A program made the position numbers and the translations under genes. Positions 1 to 8,757 of a stretch of DNA of 64,000 nt are shown piece by piece; position 1 is the stretch's first letter; every line of letters begins with the position of its first letter. The stretch is taken from NCBI GenBank assembly GCA_051746985.1, contig JBNJFP010000010.1:31927-95926 (forward strand), written 5' to 3'. Source of the DNA: Fodinibius sp051746985. GTDB taxonomy: Bacteria; Bacteroidota; Rhodothermia; Balneolales; Balneolaceae. The notes beneath the pieces were generated by a model that was not told the origin of the DNA, ran no database searches, and saw only the letters and a list, made by a program, of their open reading frames with translations.

Positions 1-1581
1 GAGGGACTTGAAGGCCGCCTTGACTGTGGCACTGAAGGCGTCGATGATAGTGCCAGCGAAGAACGGCTGCGTGGTATCCGAATTTTTGATATCAGCGATA
101 TCGAAAACCCAGAGTATGTTTCCAATGTACAAACCTGTCGCGGCTCGCACACCCACTCGGTTCTTGACGATCCCAATGATGACGAAAATGTTTACGTCTA
201 TGTATCAGGATCAGCTCCTGTTCGTCCTGATGAGGAACTTCCAGGATGCTCCGATGCCCCGCCTTCGGATGATCCAAACTCGGCTCTTTTCCGAATTGAA
301 GTGATACAGGTTCCGCTTGATAATCCCGAGAACGCCAAAATTGTGAACTCTCCACGAATCTTTGAGGATCTTGAAAAAGCTCCAACTCATGGCATGTCTC
401 CAGCCGACAAAGAAGAAATTCGTCAGGCTGAAGAAGAAGGCGCTTTTGTTGCTGAAATTTTCGGTCAACAGCGCATTGTCCCCGATCAATACGTGCAGCA
501 GATGCTTGCCCAGGTAGTTAACGAACGCGGTGGCGAAGGCGAACCAACAGCTGAAGACAGTACTAAACTTCGTGAAAATATCTCTGAAATGATTGAAGAA
601 CGTTTTGGCGACAACGATGATGGAGATGAGGAAGAAGGTATGATGGAAGATCGGGGTCCTAACCAGTGCCATGACATCACGCTTTACCCCGAAATTGGTC
701 TTGCTGGCGGTGCCTGTGAAGGATATGGATTACTGCTTGATATTAAAGATCCTGCCAGCCCGCAGCGCGTTGATGCCGTTGCTGACTCAAACTTTGCGTA
801 CTGGCACTCTGCCACTTTTAACAACGAAGGCGATAAAGTCTTGTTTACCGATGAATGGGGCGGTGGCGGTCAACCCAAGTGTCGCGAAAAAGATCCTATG
901 GAATGGGGTGCGAACGCCATTTTTACCATCGATGATGATAATAAAATGGACTTCCAGAGTTACTTTAAGATGCCGGCTCCACAAACGGCCGAAGAAAACT
1001 GTGTAGCTCACAATGGATCGCTGATTCCTGTTCCCGACCGTGATATCATGGTACAATCGTGGTACCAAGGCGGTATCTCAATTTTCGACTGGACTGATCC
1101 TAATAATCCCGTTGAAATTGCATACCATGACCGCGGACCTGTTGACCCCGATCGTATGCAGATGGGCGGAAGTTGGTCGGTGTACTGGTACAATAGCAAG
1201 ATCGTGAACTCCGAAATTGCTCGCGGACTCGATATTTTCGAACTGGAGCCAAGTCCATATCTTACCGAAAATGAAATAGCCGCAGCCAATACGGTTAAGT
1301 TCGATCAGCTTAATCCACAGGGGCAGCCCAAATACGACTGGCCAGCAACATTTGCCTTGGCCAAAGCATATGTAGATCAGCTTGAACGCGGCGAAGGGCT
1401 TTCAACAGAACAGCTGGATAGTGCTCGCAATCAACTTTCTGATGCGGAAAATACATCGGGCAACCAGCAATCAGAACTGTTAACAACGTTGGCTGAAGAA
1501 CTTGACGAAGAAGCATCAAATTCAAGTCAGTCTGCGAAAGTCACTAAACTTGTTGACACCTTGCATGCCTTGGCTGAGTAA
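1..1581 (+). CDS. LVIVD-repeat protein, 5' truncated by window edge
   Basis: The reading frame is open from base 1 with no stop, so the gene starts upstream of the window; the GTG at 301 is internal. The visible part has units such as RIFDISDIENPEYV, FRIEVIQVPLDNPENA and SIFDWTDPNNPVEI, which are typical of LVIVD repeats that fold as a beta-propeller in secreted or surface proteins. Conserved histidines occur in GSHTHSVL, YWHSATF and CVAHNGS. Two acidic insertions (around bases 540-650) and a predicted helical tail (about 1340-1578, rich in Glu, Gln and Ser) flank or interrupt the propeller. No enzyme motif is visible, so the function is unknown. A hairpin terminator follows directly. Confidence 0.75.
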   Translation, partial: EGLEGRLDCGTEGVDDSASEERLRGIRIFDISDIENPEYVSNVQTCRGSHTHSVLDDPNDDENVYVYVSGSAPVRPDEELPGCSDAPPSDDPNSALFRIEVIQVPLDNPENAKIVNSPRIFEDLEKAPTHGMSPADKEEIRQAEEEGAFVAEIFGQQRIVPDQYVQQMLAQVVNERGGEGEPTAEDSTKLRENISEMIEERFGDNDDGDEEEGMMEDRGPNQCHDITLYPEIGLAGGACEGYGLLLDIKDPASPQRVDAVADSNFAYWHSATFNNEGDKVLFTDEWGGGGQPKCREKDPMEWGANAIFTIDDDNKMDFQSYFKMPAPQTAEENCVAHNGSLIPVPDRDIMVQSWYQGGISIFDWTDPNNPVEIAYHDRGPVDPDRMQMGGSWSVYWYNSKIVNSEIARGLDIFELEPSPYLTENEIAAANTVKFDQLNPQGQPKYDWPATFALAKAYVDQLERGEGLSTEQLDSARNQLSDAENTSGNQQSELLTTLAEELDEEASNSSQSAKVTKLVDTLHALAE

Positions 1582-1622
1582 CGTGTCCATGTTATAAGAT
1601 TAACACGCAGCCAATTTTTTTA

Positions 1623-1664
1623 GGCTCTCATTGGATACTTTATCTGATGGGAGCCTTTTTATTT
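1623..1664 (+). terminator. Rho-independent terminator of the LVIVD gene
   Basis: The arm GGCTCTCAT (1623-1631) pairs with ATGGGAGCC (1646-1654) with one G-U pair, followed by TTTTTATTTT. It lies 41 bases after the LVIVD stop codon. It also argues against the in-frame ATG at 1631 as the start of the next gene. Confidence 0.8.
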
Positions 1665-1732
1665 TCTATCTGCATTTTTTCACTGCTTTCTCTATCCTTC
1701 GGCATAGCATTTTCATCCCAAACCCGTATTGC

Positions 1733-3565
1733 ATGAGTACCTATAGCAGAGATTCTCTTTTAAACGCGCTCCAAAACCAAGTACGCAGGCTCAACGAAAA
1801 GTTCGAATCCCTCGAACGCTTAAGCGGCAAACTCTCGATGGCGCGGCTGTTCAGCTTTATCGGCGGTCTTCTTCTGATTTATATTGCCGGGCAATTGGGT
1901 CCCGAGTGGTTATTTTGGCTTGTCTTAGCTGGATTTATTTTGGGATTTCGTCGCTTGGTCAACATCCACAACAAGATCGATCGCACCAAAGAAGAAATTG
2001 ATATCTGGAAATCCATCCGCCAAAAACATCTTGCCCGGCAACAACTTATATGGCCCGATATTCCTAAGCGGGTTCCATCCAAAACGTATGATAATCATCC
2101 CTTTGCCAGCGACCTCGACATTATTGGCCAGCATTCTCTGCTGCAACTTATGGATACATCTACATACCAAGGCAGCACCAATATGCTGACCGAGTACCTG
2201 TTAACACGTGACCCAAATATTTCCAAAGTTAAAGAACGTCAGGCTATCGTCAAGGAACTTGTTTCAATGTCCAAATTTCGAGATAAGCTGCATTTGTTGG
2301 CAGAGCTCAACAGCAAAGAAGAACTCGATACCGACTGGTCGCTGGATGATTTACTGCAATATCTACATAACTCCAAAGTGGTTAACTATACACTGCCACT
2401 TGCCGTTCTCGGTACGCTTTCGGTTCTGAATATTGTACTGCTGGCGCTCTACCTTTCGGGCGTGATGGCCCCATACGTCATCATCAGCTTTGTGACGTAC
2501 CTGGTGATTTACAACTTTAATAGCGAAAAAATATCGGGACTGTATAACGAATCCCACCAAATTGAGAAACAGCTTAGCCGGTTTAATCCCGTGCTGCGCT
2601 TTTTGGAAACCTATAATTATCGATCGAAGGAAAACCTAAAATCGTTCTGCAGCCCATACTGGAGCAGCGATTACTCACCCTCAAAATATGTAAAAGGTAT
2701 TATTCGGATTTCCGGGGCGGCATCGTCGCAGCAGAGCGAAGTCATTTGGGTATTGCTAAACTTTATAGTCCCGTGGGACCTCTATTTCGCACAAAAGCTG
2801 AGCAGCTACAAAAAAGAACTGGCCCCAAAATTGGACGAATGGCTTTCTCACTTTTATCAGCTTGAGGCCTTTTGCTCGATGGCCAATTTTGCCTGGCTCA
2901 ACCCCAATTACAGCTTTACTTTACCGGATGATGACTCCCAAGAACCGTTCTCTGCCACCGACCTGGGACACCCACTAATTCCACACGAAGAAAAAGTAAC
3001 TAACGATATTTCCATCGATTCAAAAGGCGATATTCTGTTGATTACCGGCTCTAATATGGCGGGAAAAAGTACGTTTTTACGAACGATGGGCATCAACCTG
3101 GCACTCTGCTTTGCCGGAGCCCCCGTAAATGCATCTCAACTTTCAACCATTCCCTTTCGGATTTATAGCAGCATCAACGTTTCGGATTCGCTCGACGACG
3201 GACTTTCCCACTTTTATGCCGAAGTGAAGCGACTGCGCGGGTTGCTGGAGCTTCTTAATGATGGTCACGATACGCCGGTCTTCTTTCTGGTGGATGAAAT
3301 TTATAGGGGTACCAATAACCGAGAGCGCCTGCAAGGCAGCGAGGCTTTTCTGAAAAATGTTGCTGGCAAAAATGGGGTGGGCCTCGTATCTACCCATGAC
3401 TTAGAATTGGCTCAGTTAGAAGAGACGATTCCGGAACTTAGCAACTGGCACTTTTCAGAAACTATTGAAGGCAATAAAATGAGTTTCGAATATAAACTTA
3501 AAGCAGGTCCCTGCCCCTCTACCAATGCATTAAAAATTATGGAGATGGAAGGGTTACCTACTTGA
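1733..3565 (+). CDS. Membrane-anchored MutS-family ATPase
   Basis: This 610-residue protein has a C-terminal MutS-type ABC ATPase domain. Walker A is GSNMAGKST (residues 439-447), Walker B is FFLVDEIYRGTNNRER (D521, E522), and the D-loop/switch region is GLVSTHDLELAQLEE. In place of the mismatch-recognition domains of MutS1, the N-terminal half has hydrophobic segments at about residues 40-75 and 220-265, so it is probably bound to the inner membrane. No Smr domain or DNA-mismatch Phe-x-Glu motif is visible. I chose the ATG at 1733 because the in-frame ATG at 1631 lies inside the upstream terminator and adds a non-conserved leader. The family is common in Bacteroidota, but its role is not established; a mismatch-repair name would overstate what is known. 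Confidence 0.85.
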   Translation: MSTYSRDSLLNALQNQVRRLNEKFESLERLSGKLSMARLFSFIGGLLLIYIAGQLGPEWLFWLVLAGFILGFRRLVNIHNKIDRTKEEIDIWKSIRQKHLARQQLIWPDIPKRVPSKTYDNHPFASDLDIIGQHSLLQLMDTSTYQGSTNMLTEYLLTRDPNISKVKERQAIVKELVSMSKFRDKLHLLAELNSKEELDTDWSLDDLLQYLHNSKVVNYTLPLAVLGTLSVLNIVLLALYLSGVMAPYVIISFVTYLVIYNFNSEKISGLYNESHQIEKQLSRFNPVLRFLETYNYRSKENLKSFCSPYWSSDYSPSKYVKGIIRISGAASSQQSEVIWVLLNFIVPWDLYFAQKLSSYKKELAPKLDEWLSHFYQLEAFCSMANFAWLNPNYSFTLPDDDSQEPFSATDLGHPLIPHEEKVTNDISIDSKGDILLITGSNMAGKSTFLRTMGINLALCFAGAPVNASQLSTIPFRIYSSINVSDSLDDGLSHFYAEVKRLRGLLELLNDGHDTPVFFLVDEIYRGTNNRERLQGSEAFLKNVAGKNGVGLVSTHDLELAQLEETIPELSNWHFSETIEGNKMSFEYKLKAGPCPSTNALKIMEMEGLPT

Positions 3566-3612
3566 GGTTGAGAATTGAAAATTACCAATTAGGAATGTGC
3601 AGGTTATAAAAC

Positions 3613-4296
3613 ATGAATACTCATTTTCGATCACTCGGGTTTGGGCTTCTTTTTTTAGCGTTTTTATTGTTGGGAGCTTGTGAGGAAAACCCATCTACAT
3701 CTAACTCATTTTTAGCGCTTGGAGATTCCTATACTATTGGTGAAAGTGTAGATCAGAGTCAACGGTGGTCCGTTCAACTCACCGATTCTTTGCAAAATCG
3801 TGGCATTGCAATGGATGACCAGGACATTATTGCCAAAACGGGCTGGACCACCGCCGATCTTCAAGAAGCAATTAAAGAACAAAATCCACATACAAATTAC
3901 GATTTAGTATCCCTGCTCATAGGCGTTAATAATCAGTATCAGGATTTGGATTTTGATAAGTTTGAACAGGAATTTGAGGAGCTTTTAAAACAGGCAATTT
4001 CGTTTGCCGATGGAAATCCCGAAAACGTTTTTGTCGTATCCATTCCTGATTATGGAGTAACGCCCTATGGTCAGCAAAAAGATCCCGATACCATTGCCGA
4101 AGAGCTAAAACGATATAATGAAACAGCGAAATCCATTGCTGAGCAATACGAAGTTTCGTTTGTTAATATCACCCCTATTTCTAAAAAGGCTCTTGACGAC
4201 CCCGATCTGACAGCCGACGACGGACTTCATCCATCGGGCGAAATGTATGGGCAATGGGTGCAGAAAATACTGCCACAACTTTCACTCAACTTATAA
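3613..4296 (+). CDS. SGNH/GDSL-family hydrolase lipoprotein
   Basis: The 227-residue protein begins with a lipoprotein signal ending in the lipobox LLGAC (C23), so it should be lipidated and exported. The SGNH blocks follow: LALGDSYTIGE with nucleophile S39, LIGVNNQYQ as the Asn block, and DDGLHPSG with D203 and H206 completing the catalytic triad. The family are esterases, lipases or deacetylases; the substrate cannot be read from sequence. It sits 47 bases after the MutS-like gene and 8 bases before the threonine dehydratase, so it is probably cotranscribed with both. Confidence 0.85.
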   Translation: MNTHFRSLGFGLLFLAFLLLGACEENPSTSNSFLALGDSYTIGESVDQSQRWSVQLTDSLQNRGIAMDDQDIIAKTGWTTADLQEAIKEQNPHTNYDLVSLLIGVNNQYQDLDFDKFEQEFEELLKQAISFADGNPENVFVVSIPDYGVTPYGQQKDPDTIAEELKRYNETAKSIAEQYEVSFVNITPISKKALDDPDLTADDGLHPSGEMYGQWVQKILPQLSLNL

Positions 4297-4304
4297 TAAC
4301 TACA

Positions 4305-5261
4305 ATGGATTTACTGCACAAAATAGAACAAGCGCATCAGCGCATTCAGGCCGATATCTACTGCACGCCATTGCTATATTCCCATTGGCTGAGTGATTAT
4401 TGCCACGGCGATGTGTATTTAAAACTGGAAAGTGAGCAAATCACCGGATCGTTTAAAGCCCGCGGCAGCCTTAATAAATTGAAATGGATTCAAGAGCAAA
4501 ACCTCGAAGGCTTGCCGGTTACGGCATCCACCGGAAATCACGGATTGGGATTTGCCCGCGCGTGCGACCTTTTGGGGATTAAGGGAAAGGTTTTTCTACC
4601 GCACAACGCTGTTTCGTCTAAAGTAGAAGCGATTAGGGCGTTTGATGTGGAGATCGAATTCCACGGGAATGATCCCTATACCACAGAAATTTATGCCCGC
4701 AAAACAGCTGAGAAAAACGGTTGGATTTACGTATCTCCCTACAACGATACGCAGATTATAGCGGGACAGGGAACCATCGGCATCGAAATACTGGATAAAA
4801 TTCCTGAACCTAATAACATTTTAGCCACGGTAGGCGGCGGCGGACTTATTTCGGGGATTGGATCGTGGGTTAAAGAGAAGTCTGCTGCTACAAAGATTAT
4901 TGGTTGTCAGCCCGAAAATTCACCTGAAATGAGCGTGAGCGTACGCGCCGGAGAATACCGCGAAGTAGAATCGAAGCCAACGCTTTCGGATGGCTCGGCC
5001 GGAGGATTTGAGCGCGACTCCATCACCTTTGATCTGTGCAAAAAGCTGGTCGATGATTTTATTTTGATATCTGAAGACGAAATTGCGGATGCCATTCGTT
5101 CCATGATCACCCATCACAGTAAGTTAGTGGAGGGCTCGGCTGCAGTAGCTATAGCCAGCCTACTCAAACATCCGGAGAGATTTGCCGATCAGACCACCAT
5201 TATTATCGTCTGTGGAGCAAATATTTCGGCAGATAAACTTCAATCAATTATTTGTCCATAA
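4305..5261 (+). CDS. Threonine/serine dehydratase, PLP fold type II
   Basis: This 318-residue enzyme deaminates threonine or serine to 2-oxobutyrate or pyruvate. The PLP-binding lysine is K51 in TGSFKARGSLNKL, the substrate loop is TASTGNHG, and the phosphate-binding loop is VGGGGLISG (V176-G180 onward). It lacks a C-terminal ACT-like regulatory domain, so it resembles the catabolic or racemase-like short forms rather than full biosynthetic IlvA. The start is the ATG at 4305, just after the previous stop; an earlier in-frame ATG at 4254 would overlap that gene. Its stop codon is followed almost at once by the next start (5263), which indicates translational coupling. Threonine dehydratase versus serine racemase cannot be decided here. 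Confidence 0.85.
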   Translation: MDLLHKIEQAHQRIQADIYCTPLLYSHWLSDYCHGDVYLKLESEQITGSFKARGSLNKLKWIQEQNLEGLPVTASTGNHGLGFARACDLLGIKGKVFLPHNAVSSKVEAIRAFDVEIEFHGNDPYTTEIYARKTAEKNGWIYVSPYNDTQIIAGQGTIGIEILDKIPEPNNILATVGGGGLISGIGSWVKEKSAATKIIGCQPENSPEMSVSVRAGEYREVESKPTLSDGSAGGFERDSITFDLCKKLVDDFILISEDEIADAIRSMITHHSKLVEGSAAVAIASLLKHPERFADQTTIIIVCGANISADKLQSIICP

Positions 5262-5262
5262 C

Positions 5263-6729
5263 ATGTTAGAAACGCTCGGATCAAGCCTGCAAGATTTTGC
5301 CCTGAACATCCGTATTGTGGATATTCTGGACGTTGCACTTATCTCTGTCGTTTTTTATTTGTTGATCAATTGGCTGATCCGAAGCATCTCCAGGCGCACG
5401 CTGATCGGTTTTACTACTCTGCTGGTTGTCTATATTCTGGCCCGGCTTTCCGGAATGTATCTGACTGAACTGCTCATTCAGGCACTGTTTATTGTCATCT
5501 TAATCGGATTGGTAGTAGTTTTTCAATCGGATATTCGACGTATTATAGACCGCATCGGTAACTGGCGTTTTTTTTCAAATGATGCCACCTCCACCCATTC
5601 AACTCAGATTTCAAGTATTATTACCAATACAGCTTCTTCAATGGCTGATAGTAAAACAGGAGCGCTGATTGTCATACGTGGCAAAGAAAACTGGGACCGG
5701 CACATCGACGGAGGAATACCGCTTGAGGGTAAACTTTCAACTGAACTATTGCACAGTATTTTTAATCCCACAGCTCCCGGACACGACGGCGCGGTATTGC
5801 TTGAAGGTGAGAATATTGTCCGGTTCGGCGTCCATCTCCCCTTGTCAAAAAATATTGGCGAAAATTTTGCGGGAGGTACACGTCATGCCGCTGCATTGGG
5901 AATCTCGGAACACTGTGATGCTCTTGTAGTTGTAGTTTCTGAAGAACGGGGGACCATCAGCATAGCTCAATCCGGTATGCTCTCAGTATTAGATTCACCC
6001 AGTGAATTAAAAAATATTCTTGACGACTTTTGGAAGCAGCATTATCAATCGGAAGATTCCTCTATTATCGACGGATTGAAACAAAGAAATATCCAGACGG
6101 CCATTGCTTCACTAACACTGGCCGGAATGCTTTGGTTTACTTTCGCTTATCAAGCGGGGACGGTCTATCGCTCATTTTCTGTACCCATTGAATATCGGAA
6201 TTTACAAAACAGCAATACGGTGATACAAGATTCGCTACCAATGCAAGCCCAGGTTACATTAGCCGGACCCGAACAAGCCTTTCGTTCTCTGGACCCTTCT
6301 ACTCTTGTTATAACTTTTGACATTAATGAAGAAAATTTAAAGTCTGGTGAGCTTTTAATTACTGAAAATAATATTGACATCCCTAATGAGTTTCGTCTAT
6401 ATAATGTAAACCCCCGCTCCTTTGAGATTACTACCCAAGAAGTTAACCAAGTACAAATACCCGTTCATATTCCGTTAAGCGATACACTTTCAAAGCAACT
6501 CGAACTTATTTCAGTGAGTGCCCAGCCTGAAACTGTAACCGTAGCCGTCCCCTCGGATAATACTACACCGGACTCTATCGCAACTGAACCTGTTGATCTT
6601 TCGGAGATAGAAGAGTCCACTGATATTACAAAAGATCTAATACTCCCCATAGGAATGAAGTTATCTGAAGATGAAACACAAGAAATTGTCATTTCTATTG
6701 AGGTACGAGAAAAAGATAACATCAATTAA
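5263..6729 (+). CDS. cdaA: Diadenylate cyclase CdaA fused to a YbbR (CdaR-like) domain
   Basis: This 488-residue protein should make the second messenger c-di-AMP from two ATP. Residues about 20-110 form three membrane helices ending in FQSDIRRIIDRIG, as in CdaA. The DAC catalytic domain follows (about 130-265) with the DGA motif at 175-177. The second signature motif, normally RHR, reads R207-H208-A209. After it come another membrane helix (about 300-320, GMLWFTFAYQAG) and a periplasmic region with a YbbR-type beta domain (about 325-410 and a partial second unit) like CdaR. In Firmicutes CdaA and its regulator CdaR are separate adjacent genes; here one chain carries both. The ATG at 5263 sits one base after the upstream stop. 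The fusion call is strong; catalytic activity is unproven because of the RHA change. Confidence 0.85.
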   Translation: MLETLGSSLQDFALNIRIVDILDVALISVVFYLLINWLIRSISRRTLIGFTTLLVVYILARLSGMYLTELLIQALFIVILIGLVVVFQSDIRRIIDRIGNWRFFSNDATSTHSTQISSIITNTASSMADSKTGALIVIRGKENWDRHIDGGIPLEGKLSTELLHSIFNPTAPGHDGAVLLEGENIVRFGVHLPLSKNIGENFAGGTRHAAALGISEHCDALVVVVSEERGTISIAQSGMLSVLDSPSELKNILDDFWKQHYQSEDSSIIDGLKQRNIQTAIASLTLAGMLWFTFAYQAGTVYRSFSVPIEYRNLQNSNTVIQDSLPMQAQVTLAGPEQAFRSLDPSTLVITFDINEENLKSGELLITENNIDIPNEFRLYNVNPRSFEITTQEVNQVQIPVHIPLSDTLSKQLELISVSAQPETVTVAVPSDNTTPDSIATEPVDLSEIEESTDITKDLILPIGMKLSEDETQEIVISIEVREKDNIN

Positions 6730-6746
6730 CTCTGGAAAATAAACCC

Positions 6747-7390
6747 ATGCGTTATTTCATTATTTTGATATCCTTTATTTTCATAGCAACAACAACTCAG
6801 GCCCAAAATGAGCTATCGATCAATGCTTCGGCTGAAGTCATGGTTCCGGCCGATAAAATCGTTTTTCAAATCAACCTGAACGCCGAGGGCGACAACCCCC
6901 AGGAAACCTATGAGCTCCACAAAGAACGGGAAAAGGTACTTGTCGAACAGCTAAAAAAACATAACATTGAGGAGGACGATCTTACTTTTGATCCTATTTC
7001 CATCAATAAAACCTATAATGGAAATCCTCAACAGAATCAGGAAAAACGTGTACAAACGCGTCAATCTGTTATTCTAACCTTAGGTGATTTTGATATCTAT
7101 GAGGAAATTCAGATCACGCTTATCGAAAATAACTTTGATGAGTTCAGCGGGAACTTTACCTCCAGTGAATCCAAAAAAGGAGAAGATGAGGCACTCAGAA
7201 AAGCCCTGAAACAAGCCCGTGAAAAGGCGGAAATCATTGCTGAAGAATCGGGATTAACCATCACAGGAATTAAAAATATCAATCATTCCTCAAGCAGTCG
7301 CCCACCCCGTCCTATGATGGAAATGACTGCCAGTAAAACTTCGGATGGCAACCTCTTGGAATTTGATCAATCTGTAAGCGTTTCGGCAAA
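6747..7390 (+). CDS. SIMPL-domain (DUF541) protein, 3' end lost in gap
   Basis: The N-terminus has a signal peptide (MRYFIILISFIFIATTTQAQ), so the protein should be periplasmic or outer-membrane facing. The rest matches the SIMPL/DUF541 pattern: an early ISINASAEVMVPADKI-like strand, a central region with TRQSVILTLGDFD, and a long helix EALRKALKQAREKAEIIAEESGL. About 214 residues are present before the run of N at 7391; the end of the domain (DQSVSVSA...) is missing. Family members are found in many Gram-negative bacteria with no agreed function. It lies 17 bases after the CdaA fusion, so it is probably the last visible gene of that operon. Confidence 0.8.
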
Positions 7391-7490
7391 NNNNNNNNNN
7401 NNNNNNNNNNNNNNNNNNNNNNNNNNNNNNNNNNNNNNNNNNNNNNNNNNNNNNNNNNNNNNNNNNNNNNNNNNNNNNNNNNNNNNNNNN
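7391..7490. other. Assembly gap of 100 N
   Basis: Exactly 100 undetermined bases, the usual placeholder for a scaffold join of unknown length. It removes the end of the SIMPL gene and the last codons of isocitrate lyase. The real distance, and any gene in it, cannot be known from this window. Confidence 0.99.
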
Positions 7491-8746
7491 TGTGCTTCTT
7501 CGGTTGATCCGTTCAACGCCAGCGTTGAGCTTTTTCCACCGTCGATGGCACTCTTAACCGCATCAAAATAACCGGTACCCACCTCACGCTGATGCTTTGT
7601 TGCGGTATAACCATTGACCTCACTACCAAATTCGGCCTCCTGCAAACGTGAATAAGCAGCCATCCCCTCATCCCGGTAGTGGTAAGCCAGATCAAACATG
7701 CTGTGATTGAGGGTGTGGAAACCAGCCAGTGTAACAAACTGAAACTTATATCCCATAGCCGCCAGCTCTCGTTGGAAAATGGCAATATCGGTATCCGTTA
7801 AATTTTTCTTCCAGTTAAATGAGGGCGAACAGTTATAAGCCAACAGCTTGCCGGGATACTTTTCGTGAATTGCTTCGGCAAAGGTACGTGCTTCTTTGAT
7901 ATCAGGCTTGGAGGTTTCGCACCATACCAAATCCGCATAGGGTGCATACGCCAGCCCTCGGCTAATGGCTTGTTCCAATCCATTGTTCACGTGGTAAAAT
8001 CCTTCGGCAGACCGTTCCCCTGTCATAAACTGGTGGTCGTAGGGATCCACATCACTCGTCAAAAGTTTGGCTGCATCAGCGTCGGTTCGGGCAATAACCA
8101 ACGTTGGAACATCGAGCACATCGGCCGCCAATCGCGCCGCATTAAGCGTTTTGATAAATTGCGATGTTGGCACCAACACCTTGCCACCAAGGTGCCCGCA
8201 TTTTTTCTCGGAAGCTAACTGGTCCTCAAAGTGCACCCCGGCGGCGCCCGCCTCAATCATCGCTTTCATCAACTCAAAAGCATTGAGCACCCCTCCAAAG
8301 CCTGCTTCGGCATCAGCCACAATGGGCGCCAGCCAATGGATTGATTTATCTCCCTCCATGTGATGAACCTGATCAGCCCGTAGCAATGTTTGATTGATTT
8401 TTCGAACAATCTCCGGTGCGCTGTTGGCAGGATACAAACTTTGGTCGGGATACATATTACCTGCTAAATTCGCATCTGCAGCTACCTGCCATCCGCTCAG
8501 ATAAATAGCCTTAAGTCCAGCTTTCACCTGCTGCATGGCCTGGTTGCCAGTCAATGCCCCCAACGCCCGAACAAAATCTTCTTCATGAAGCAGCTTCCAT
8601 AAGCGCTCGGCTCCCAACTCGGCCAGGGTGTGCCGGATCGTCACCGATCCGCGCAGATTCATCACCTCCTCGGCCGTATAGTTTCGTTTAATCCCCTTCC
8701 ACCTGGGATTCGTATTCCATTGGTTTTGTAATTGTTGAGTATTCAT
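7491..8746 (-). CDS. aceA: Isocitrate lyase, last residues lost in gap
   Basis: The enzyme splits isocitrate into glyoxylate and succinate in the glyoxylate shunt. About 419 residues are present. The signature KKCGH is at residues 181-185 with catalytic Cys183; metal and substrate motifs WLAPIVADAEAGFGG, VHFEDQLASEKK, LLAYNCSPSFNWKKN and FVTLAGFHTLN are intact. The visible end, ALNGSTEEA, matches the usual lyase C-terminus, so probably only two or so residues and the stop are hidden by the gap. It begins 11 bases after the malate synthase stop and is cotranscribed with it. The divergent ScfR/RamB-like regulator is the likely controller. Confidence 0.95.
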
Positions 8747-8757
8747 TTTCTCTCCCT

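Noticed and set aside
301..1581. GTG at 301 as the start of the first gene
   Set aside because: The same frame is open and codes for LVIVD-type repeats back to base 1, so the gene begins outside the window.
1801..1825. GTTCGAATCC resembling a tRNA T-loop
   Set aside because: It lies inside the MutS-like coding region and there is no cloverleaf around it.
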